The notes under the pieces are model-generated. The model saw nothing but the letters and a program-made list of their open reading frames with translations. It searched no databases and was not told the DNA's origin. A DNA stretch of 11,020 bases from Hydrogenothermaceae bacterium (GTDB lineage Bacteria > Aquificota > Aquificia > Aquificales > Hydrogenothermaceae): the NCBI GenBank assembly GCA_026984355.1, contig JALSSG010000157.1, forward strand, positions 1-11,020, read 5' to 3'. Shown piece by piece: positions 5,908 to 11,020 of the stretch; position 1 is the first letter of the stretch; the number at the start of each line of letters is the position of its first letter. The translations under genes were made by a program, and so were the position numbers.

Positions 5908-8121
5908 TTATTTATGATAGAAACTATGTATATATTTTTCAAATTCGTCTGAAGGAAGAGGTTTAGAAAATAGAAATCCTTGAACTATATTACAACCTAA
6001 GAATTTAAGAACATTGAGTTGTGCTTTTGTTTCTACACCTTCAGCAATTGTGGTTAGTCCAAAGTTTTTGGCAAGGTTTATTATAGTTTTAACTATCTGA
6101 AAATCGTCTTGATTTTCAACGATTCCTTTTATGAATTCTTTATCTATTTTTAGAGCAAAAACTGGAAGTTTTTTTAGATAAAGTAAAGATGAATATCCTG
6201 TTCCAAAATCATCTATTATAGTCTTTACACCATTTATTTTTAGTTGTTTTAATACTTTTGAAATATTTTCAATGTTTTGCATTAGTGTAGTTTCTGTAAT
6301 TTCAATTTCTATATTTTTTATATAATCCTTATTTTCGTCTATTATTTTATAAAAGCTGTTTATAAATGTTTTATCTTCAATCTCTAATGGAGATATATTT
6401 ATAGAAACTGGTATGTTAAAATTATTTTTCCATCTTTTAATATCTAAAAGTACTTGTTTTATAACATAAATCCCTAATTTTTTTATCATACCTGTTTTTT
6501 CTAAAATGGGAATGAATTTTGCAGGTGAAATGACTTTCCCATTCTTTTTCCATCTAACTAAAGCTTCTGCACCAATTACCTGATAGTTTTCTATATCTAT
6601 TTTTGGCTGATAAAAAATTACAAATTCCTTTTTCTCAATAGCAGTTTTAAGTTGACTTTCTAACTTTATTATCTCAAAAGTTTTTTTAGATAATGTTTCT
6701 TTATAAAAAGAAAAAGTATTTCCCTGATTTTTTGCTTTTTCTAAAGCTAATTCTGCACAAAGCATTATTTTTTCTATACTTCTTCCATCATCAGGGAAAA
6801 TTCCTATCCCAGTAGAAACAGAAATAAAGAATTTTTCTTTCCCAACTACAAAAGGTGTATTAAATGCTCTATATAATTTGGGAAGAAAAACTGTAATACT
6901 ATCTTCACTTATGATTTCTCTTAATATTATCCCAAATTCATCTTTACTAATTCTACATAAAAAATCCTCACTTTTTAAAACAGATTTTATCCTACCTGCA
7001 ATACTTCTAAGTAGAACATCACCTATTCCATATCCAAACTTTTCATTTATCAATTTGAAATTATCAATATCTATAACCAGTAGAGCAAACTTTTTTTCTT
7101 TTATTGTGTAGTCTCTAATAGTTCTTTGTAGTTCTTCTATTAAAACTTCTCTTGTTGGTAGAAGAGTTATTTTGTCTATTCTACTTGCGTAATCTTTTGT
7201 TGATATTCTCTCATAAGCAAAACTTAAATCTAATGATAAATCTCTAAAGAAGTTAAGTTCTTTATCTGAAGGTTTATAAGCTGAATATACAGCAAGAACC
7301 ATACTTATGTTTTCTTTTGAAGGATTTAATCCCTTAAATATAGGGATAAATACTATGCTTTTGATATTTTCTTTTTGTAAAGCTTTGTAAAAGGCAGGAT
7401 GTTTTTTGAAAAAATCAGTAGATTTTGATGTAATTTTTGTAATATCAAAAGTATCTTTAATTTCTCTTGGTATATTTCTTAAAATTTCATTTGTACCTGA
7501 TATATATACAGGTTTTAGACTGTTTTTTTCTTTTATATAATTAAACACATTAGCTGCAAGGAAATTTCCTTTCTCAGTTAATATTTTTATAGCTTCAGAA
7601 AATAATCTATCTAAGGTATCTACTTTTATAGCCAGCATGTTTATATCACTTAAGAGACTGTAGTATATGTATAAGCTATAAATTTCTTTTTCTTTTTTTA
7701 ATAAATAGCTATCTATTAGATAAGAAAGGTTTAAAAGTATTCTTTTAAAGATTGCTATATATATTTCTCTTTTCTCTGTATTAAGGTTTTTTAAAAAATT
7801 TTCTGTAATAATACTTAAAAGTCCTATAATCTCTTTTACTTGAATGTCTTTTTCTTCTAAAGTTTTACCTAATTTTATAATACTTTTGATTTCATCATCT
7901 GTTATATTTTTGTCTATAAAGCAGGTTATAAAACGCTTTAGGAAATCTTTATCTATTAAAACAGATTTTAACTTTGAGTTTTCTATGTTTATATCATGAA
8001 AAAATTTTTTGAACCTGCTTTTATCTATAGTGTTTGATAGATAACTTAATTCCTCTTCAGAAAGATTTAGTAATCTAAGTCTTAGTTTTAAATCCTTATC
8101 ATTTATATCGAAATTAAACAT
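5908..8121 (-). CDS. c-di-GMP signalling protein: helical sensor–GAF–GGDEF (degenerate)–EAL
   Basis: A 737-residue protein with no membrane segment, so probably cytosolic, predicted to hydrolyse the second messenger c-di-GMP. Residues 1-155 are all-helical and resemble globin-coupled sensor domains in spacing, but no clear heme histidine is seen. Residues about 165-305 fit a GAF fold. The GGDEF domain (about 315-475) keeps DIDNFKLINEKFG (351-363), but its signature is SKDEF (392-396) and the inhibitory RxxD site reads KSED (383-386), so cyclase activity is doubtful. The EAL domain (about 485-735) is complete: EAL 519-521, Asn575, EITE 607-610, DDFGTG 637-642, Lys658, AEGVE 693-697 and Gln714. 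AAGGA at 8129-8133 is 7 bases before the ATG. Degenerate GGDEF domains often bind GTP to control the EAL partner. It is transcribed away from speD. Confidence 0.93.
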   Translation of the reverse strand: MFNFDINDKDLKLRLRLLNLSEEELSYLSNTIDKSRFKKFFHDINIENSKLKSVLIDKDFLKRFITCFIDKNITDDEIKSIIKLGKTLEEKDIQVKEIIGLLSIITENFLKNLNTEKREIYIAIFKRILLNLSYLIDSYLLKKEKEIYSLYIYYSLLSDINMLAIKVDTLDRLFSEAIKILTEKGNFLAANVFNYIKEKNSLKPVYISGTNEILRNIPREIKDTFDITKITSKSTDFFKKHPAFYKALQKENIKSIVFIPIFKGLNPSKENISMVLAVYSAYKPSDKELNFFRDLSLDLSFAYERISTKDYASRIDKITLLPTREVLIEELQRTIRDYTIKEKKFALLVIDIDNFKLINEKFGYGIGDVLLRSIAGRIKSVLKSEDFLCRISKDEFGIILREIISEDSITVFLPKLYRAFNTPFVVGKEKFFISVSTGIGIFPDDGRSIEKIMLCAELALEKAKNQGNTFSFYKETLSKKTFEIIKLESQLKTAIEKKEFVIFYQPKIDIENYQVIGAEALVRWKKNGKVISPAKFIPILEKTGMIKKLGIYVIKQVLLDIKRWKNNFNIPVSINISPLEIEDKTFINSFYKIIDENKDYIKNIEIEITETTLMQNIENISKVLKQLKINGVKTIIDDFGTGYSSLLYLKKLPVFALKIDKEFIKGIVENQDDFQIVKTIINLAKNFGLTTIAEGVETKAQLNVLKFLGCNIVQGFLFSKPLPSDEFEKYIHSFYHK

Positions 8122-8122
8122 A

Positions 8123-8149
8123 CTGTATCCTTAATATGTATTAATACAG
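8123..8149 (-). promoter_or_regulatory. Inverted repeat and palindrome in the leader of the GGDEF-EAL gene
   Basis: A perfect 12-base palindrome, TGTATTAATACA, spans 8137-8148. Separately, CTGTAT (8144-8149 on the minus strand) pairs with ATACAG (8123-8128), just before the ATG at 8121. In RNA this stem would end directly beside the AAGGA ribosome site, which falls in its loop. It could be an operator or a weak translation control; AT-rich DNA produces such patterns by chance. Confidence 0.3.
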
Positions 8150-8206
8150 AAATAATTAAATTATTTTATCGTAATTTTAAACAAGAACTTTAAATTAAAA
8201 AGTCTA

Positions 8207-8235
8207 TTTACAAACTAAGAAAATTGTAATATTTT
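8207..8235 (+). promoter_or_regulatory. Candidate promoter of the AdoMet decarboxylase gene
   Basis: TTTACA (8207-8212, one mismatch to TTGACA) is followed after 17 bases by TATTTT (8230-8235). Transcription would begin near 8242, which favours the TTG at 8272 as start over the TTG at 8242. The rest of the gap from 8150 to 8206 is AT-rich with nothing further recognised. Confidence 0.4.
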
Positions 8236-8256
8236 AATAGATTGTTATTAATTATC

Positions 8257-8262
8257 AGGAGG
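8257..8262 (+). promoter_or_regulatory. Strong ribosome binding site of the AdoMet decarboxylase gene
   Basis: AGGAGG lies 9 bases before the in-frame TTG at 8272. It is also 4 bases before an ATG at 8267 that is out of frame and stops after three codons. Confidence 0.7.
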
Positions 8263-8271
8263 ATAGATGGA

Positions 8272-8697
8272 TTGTTAGGATTTGGTCCACATCTTATGGT
8301 AGATGGGTACGAAGCGGACTATAATACTCTCGCTAGCGTAGAAAAAATAGTAGAATTTTTGGATGTTTTACCAAAGGAAATAGGCATGACAAAAATAATG
8401 CCTCCGTATGTTTTTAAGTACGATGGTGGTGATAAGCCTGAAGACTGGGGTGTATCAGGTTTTGTTATTATAGCTGAAAGTCATATTAGTATTCATACTT
8501 TTCCAGAAAAACAGTATTTTTCAATAGATATATTTTCCTGTAAAGAGTTTGACCAGGATAAGGCAGTTGAATTTATAAAAGATTTTTTCCAGACTGAGAA
8601 ATTAGAGATACAAAAAACAAGTAGAGGTTCTGAATTTCCAAGAGATATTACCCTTGCTACAAGTATAACAAACGCTCAAAGAAATAGATTAACTTAA
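8272..8697 (+). CDS. speD: S-adenosylmethionine decarboxylase proenzyme (class 1b type)
   Basis: Polyamine enzyme that decarboxylates S-adenosylmethionine to supply aminopropyl groups for spermidine-type polyamines. It is made as a proenzyme that cuts itself and turns a serine into a pyruvoyl cofactor. The cleavage site is ES in ESHISIHTFPE; with the TTG start the pyruvoyl serine is residue 70, the catalytic histidine 75 and cysteine 90. The spacing (+5, +20) equals that of the Thermotoga maritima enzyme (Ser63, His68, Cys83). The frame is open from a TTG at 8242, but AGGAGG lies inside that extension and family members begin just before the (F/R)GxH block, so MLGFGPHLMVDGY (141 residues) is preferred. 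It is also called speH in this class. Some homologues have become ornithine or arginine decarboxylases, and that cannot be excluded. No spermidine synthase is adjacent. Confidence 0.93.
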   Translation: MLGFGPHLMVDGYEADYNTLASVEKIVEFLDVLPKEIGMTKIMPPYVFKYDGGDKPEDWGVSGFVIIAESHISIHTFPEKQYFSIDIFSCKEFDQDKAVEFIKDFFQTEKLEIQKTSRGSEFPRDITLATSITNAQRNRLT

Positions 8698-8705
8698 AAA
8701 TTTTT

Positions 8706-8730
8706 GAGGGAGGTTAATCCCTCCTTTTCT
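8706..8730 (+). terminator. Hairpin with short T-run after the AdoMet decarboxylase gene
   Basis: GAGGGA (8706-8711) pairs with TCCCTC (8718-8723) around a 6-base loop, followed by CTTTTCTT. It looks like a weak intrinsic terminator or attenuator. It lies only 7-14 bases before the glycosyltransferase start, so some read-through is likely if that gene has no promoter of its own. Confidence 0.55.
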
Positions 8731-8736
8731 TAAGAT

Positions 8737-10158
8737 ATGGGGGAGAAAAATTTAAAACTTATTACTTTTCTTATATTTATATTTTCCATAGCTGGACTGT
8801 CTATAAACATGAACCATCCAGAACTGCGAGGTGAAGAGCCTCTTAGAATTATGGTTTCTTATGAAATGGACTATTTTAATAATTTTTTAAAGCCTACGTT
8901 ATTTGGAGAACCTTACACTCATAAACCACCTTTATACAACTGGTTTATTATTTTGTCTTCAAAGATTTTTGGATGGAATGAGGCAACAGTTCGCTTTTTA
9001 TCTGTATTTTTTACAGCTGTTACAGGTTTGTCTATAACTTTTTTCTCTTATTTATTGTTTAGAAATTTTGTCTTGGCTCTTTTGTCTGGTGTTATATATC
9101 TGACTTTTCTTGACGTTATTGCCTACTATGGCTGGATTGGAGAAATGGATTCTATATTTACTTTCTTTGTTTTTGTTTTATTTATATTGGTATTTTATGG
9201 ATTTTACATAAAAAAAGATATGCTGTTTTATATAGCAGGTATATATACAGGTTTTATTTTTCTGTTTAAAGGTTTTAATGCCTTTCCTTTTTTTGCTTTA
9301 AGCTATATAGCAGGTGTTCTTTTTTTTAGGAGAATTGATTTAAAGCATATTTTAAATTTTGCAGTATCTATGTTTTTATCTTTAATTATTCCTCTTGTAT
9401 GGTTTTTTAGTCTTGGCAATTTTGGAAACTATTTTACAGACCTTTCAGGTGAAGTTGTTAATAGGGTAGAGAATAATTTTAATCTTATTAAATCTATAAA
9501 GCATATAGTTACTTATCCTATATTGAACTTCAAACAGCTTCTTTTAAGTAGTTTGTTTATTCTTATAGGTTTTTTGTTTTATAGAAAAAAAATGTTAAAA
9601 GATACAGATAGATTAATCTGGTTTTTAGTTATTATAGCAGGTCTTAATTATATACCTTATATTTTACTTGCTGGCGGAAGTGGAATGTATACAATTCATG
9701 GAAGACATATAATGCCAATATTCCCACTATTGGCTATAGTTTTTGGTTATTTCCTCTATAAGCTAAAAGAGTTTAAGTTATTTTATGTTTTTGTTTTTTC
9801 TATGCTTTTACTGGCTTTAATAAGAATACCTTACGGCACAGAAGTGTTATATAACTTAGGAAAACCTTCAAGAAAAAATATTGCTGTAGATATGGCAAAA
9901 ACTACAAAATATAATAAAAATGTTTCCTGTGATAAAAGCTGTAAAAATGAGAAAGCTGTATGTTTTTATTATAGTGTAATAACAAATAGTATAACTTTAT
10001 CTCCAAATGTTAATAAAAACTGGGATTATATTATTTCGTGTGAGTATAAAAAGAATTTTTCAGTTATAAAAAAGTATAAAGGTAAGTTTAAAACTATCTA
10101 TCTTTATAAAAAAGGAGAAGACCAGTTTAGCAAATCTTCTCCTGTGGTCTTCCAATAG
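8737..10158 (+). CDS. ArnT/PMT-like integral membrane glycosyltransferase (GT39/GT83 type)
   Basis: A 473-residue polytopic inner-membrane protein related to ArnT and protein mannosyltransferases (PMT_2 group), GT-C enzymes that move a sugar from a polyprenyl-phosphate carrier to a lipid or protein outside the inner membrane. After the first helix (about 7-24) the first large loop has RGEEPLR (31-37), where the family's catalytic acidic residue lies, and EPYTHKPPLYNWF (58-70), the usual KPP motif. GEMDS (135-139) and HGRHIMPIFP (321-330) also match the family pattern. About ten further helices precede a soluble tail of about 110 residues that holds four cysteines (398, 402, 409, 435), perhaps disulfide-bonded. 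No good Shine-Dalgarno precedes the ATG, though the frame gives no better start. The last 32 bases overlap the convergent UDP-glucose dehydrogenase gene. Donor and acceptor are unknown. Confidence 0.87.
   Translation: MGEKNLKLITFLIFIFSIAGLSINMNHPELRGEEPLRIMVSYEMDYFNNFLKPTLFGEPYTHKPPLYNWFIILSSKIFGWNEATVRFLSVFFTAVTGLSITFFSYLLFRNFVLALLSGVIYLTFLDVIAYYGWIGEMDSIFTFFVFVLFILVFYGFYIKKDMLFYIAGIYTGFIFLFKGFNAFPFFALSYIAGVLFFRRIDLKHILNFAVSMFLSLIIPLVWFFSLGNFGNYFTDLSGEVVNRVENNFNLIKSIKHIVTYPILNFKQLLLSSLFILIGFLFYRKKMLKDTDRLIWFLVIIAGLNYIPYILLAGGSGMYTIHGRHIMPIFPLLAIVFGYFLYKLKEFKLFYVFVFSMLLLALIRIPYGTEVLYNLGKPSRKNIAVDMAKTTKYNKNVSCDKSCKNEKAVCFYYSVITNSITLSPNVNKNWDYIISCEYKKNFSVIKKYKGKFKTIYLYKKGEDQFSKSSPVVFQ
10108..10143 (-). 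terminator. Intrinsic terminator of the UDP-glucose dehydrogenase gene, inside the convergent overlap
   Basis: On the minus strand AGGAGAAGA (10143-10135) and TCTTCTCCT (10121-10113) form a perfect 9-bp stem with a 13-base loop, followed by a run of six T (10113-10108, sharing one base with the stem). The TAA stop of the dehydrogenase (10129-10127) lies in the loop. On the plus strand the same arms pair, but no T-run follows. Confidence 0.75.
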
Positions 10159-11020
10159 GATAGTACTCAAAACCTTTTTCTCTTACTTCTTTTGGTTCAT
10201 ATATATTTCTTCCATCTATAATAATTGGAAGTCTCATTAAACTTTTAACCTTTTCAAGGTCTGCTTCTTTAAACTCATCCCAATCTGTAATGATGATAAG
10301 TGCATCTGCATCTTTCACAGCTTCATATTTATCCTGTACATATTTTATATTTTCCTTTTCAGGAAATAGTTTTTTGAAATTTTCTTCTGCTTTTGGGTCG
10401 TAAAGTCTAAGGTTTGCCCCTGACTCATCAAGTTGTTTTACTATATCTATAGCAGGAGATTCTCTTATATCATCTGTATTTGGTTTGAATGCTAATCCCC
10501 ATATAGCAAGATTTTTATCTTTGTTAACCCATAAAACACTTTCTATTTTTTCTACAAACTTATCCCTTCTTTCTTTGTTTATTTTTTCTGTTTCTCTTAA
10601 AAGACCAAAATCTACTCCATGGTCTTCAGCAATTTTTATGAAAGCTTTAACATCTTTTGGAAAACAACTACCACCATATCCTATGCCTGCATTTAAAAAT
10701 GCTCTTCCTATTCTCTTATCATATCCCATTCCGTCAGCTACTTCTTTTACATCAGCTCCTACTTTTTCACACAGGTCAGCAATCATATTTATGTATGATA
10801 TCTTCATTGCTAAGAAGGAGTTTGAAGCGTGTTTTATAAGTTCTGCTGTTGCTGGAGTGGTTATCATTAGAGGAAAACCTTTGTCTGTAAAAGGTTTATA
10901 TAACTCTTTGAAAATTTCTTCTGCTTTTTTGCTTTCTACTCCTACTACTATTCTGTCAGGATTCATAAAATCATAAATCGCTGAGCCTTCTCTTAAGAAC
11001 TCTGGATTTGAAGCAACATC
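10127..11020 (-). CDS. UDP-glucose 6-dehydrogenase (5' end beyond window)
   Basis: NAD-dependent oxidation of UDP-glucose to UDP-glucuronate, a precursor for capsule, exopolysaccharide and modified lipid sugars. The last 297 residues are visible, of a family usually about 430-440 long. The frame is open to the right edge and begins with VASNPEFLREGSAIYDF, a conserved block of the NAD-binding domain's end, so the ATG at 10966 is internal and not the start. Next come the central helical domain (TPATAELIKHASNSFLAMKI), the catalytic cysteine in GYGGSCFPKD, and the C-terminal UDP-binding domain with WGLAFKPNTDDIRESPA and IIDGRN. It converges on the glycosyltransferase gene and overlaps it by 32 bases. 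The product could feed a glycan pathway, but no partner enzyme is visible beside it. Confidence 0.95.
   Translation of the reverse strand, partial: DVASNPEFLREGSAIYDFMNPDRIVVGVESKKAEEIFKELYKPFTDKGFPLMITTPATAELIKHASNSFLAMKISYINMIADLCEKVGADVKEVADGMGYDKRIGRAFLNAGIGYGGSCFPKDVKAFIKIAEDHGVDFGLLRETEKINKERRDKFVEKIESVLWVNKDKNLAIWGLAFKPNTDDIRESPAIDIVKQLDESGANLRLYDPKAEENFKKLFPEKENIKYVQDKYEAVKDADALIIITDWDEFKEADLEKVKSLMRLPIIIDGRNIYEPKEVREKGFEYYPIGRPQEKIC

Noticed and set aside
6878..7111. Plus-strand open frame inside the GGDEF-EAL gene
   Set aside because: It is antisense to conserved GGDEF-domain sequence and shows no family signal.
8242..8271. TTG-initiated extension of the AdoMet decarboxylase
   Set aside because: It contains the AGGAGG ribosome site as codons and coincides with the likely transcription start; family proteins start at the LGFGPH block.
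10966..10968. ATG near 10966 as the start of a 279-residue dehydrogenase
   Set aside because: The frame continues to the window edge with conserved SNPEFLREGSA sequence, so this Met is internal and the gene is cut by the window.
10485..10976. Plus-strand open frames (10485-10976, 10657-10839) inside the UDP-glucose dehydrogenase gene
   Set aside because: The opposite strand encodes the catalytic GYGGSCFPKD and other conserved blocks, so these are shadows.
1..11020. CRISPR arrays, tRNA genes, insertion sequences or phage genes
   Set aside because: No regularly spaced repeats, cloverleaf candidates, transposase motifs or terminal repeats were found by reading; AT-rich short repeats are explained by composition.

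Overview
The window is AT-rich (roughly 30% GC by eye) and densely packed, with short gaps and several stop/start overlaps. It reads as ordinary chromosome. The mix of genes, the base composition and the protein style (Lys/Ile/Phe-rich) suggest a thermophilic Aquificota bacterium, perhaps of the Hydrogenothermaceae (Sulfurihydrogenibium/Persephonella type). That assignment is an inference from style, not from a marker gene. No rRNA, tRNA, insertion sequence, phage gene or CRISPR array was seen.

Left block (1-2568, minus strand): a probable three-gene operon. In transcription order it holds a 56-residue two-helix membrane peptide, a 104-residue GYD-domain protein, and a large acyl-activating enzyme that runs off the left edge. 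The last protein carries an AMP-forming fatty-acid ligase domain, its own acyl carrier protein domain, and the start of a PlsC-type acyltransferase domain. Together these look like a one-polypeptide machine for activating a fatty acid and attaching it to a (lyso)phospholipid.

Centre-left block (2622-4508, plus strand): upp (uracil phosphoribosyltransferase) followed by two tandem, clearly paralogous LysE-family exporters, joined by TGATG and ATGA overlaps. A short divergent promoter region separates this block from the left operon.

Centre block (4495-8121, minus strand): a short-chain dehydrogenase and a DedA-family membrane protein overlapping by 8 bp, and upstream of them a 737-residue GGDEF-EAL protein. 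Its cyclase signature is degenerate (SKDEF) but its EAL phosphodiesterase residues are complete, so it is most likely a c-di-GMP hydrolase. Its N-terminus looks like a helical, possibly globin-related sensor followed by a GAF domain.

Right block (8207-11020): an S-adenosylmethionine decarboxylase proenzyme gene (polyamine synthesis) with a probable TTG start, then a hairpin, then an ArnT/PMT-like membrane glycosyltransferase. Converging on it from the right is the 3' part of a UDP-glucose 6-dehydrogenase gene. The two convergent genes overlap by 32 bp, and a good intrinsic terminator for the dehydrogenase sits inside the overlap. Envelope themes recur: phospholipid acylation, DedA lipid-carrier transport, lipid-linked sugar transfer and UDP-glucuronate supply.

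No wholly new system stands out. The most interesting items are the ligase-ACP-acyltransferase fusion with its small partners, and the GGDEF-degenerate c-di-GMP protein with an unusual sensor region.
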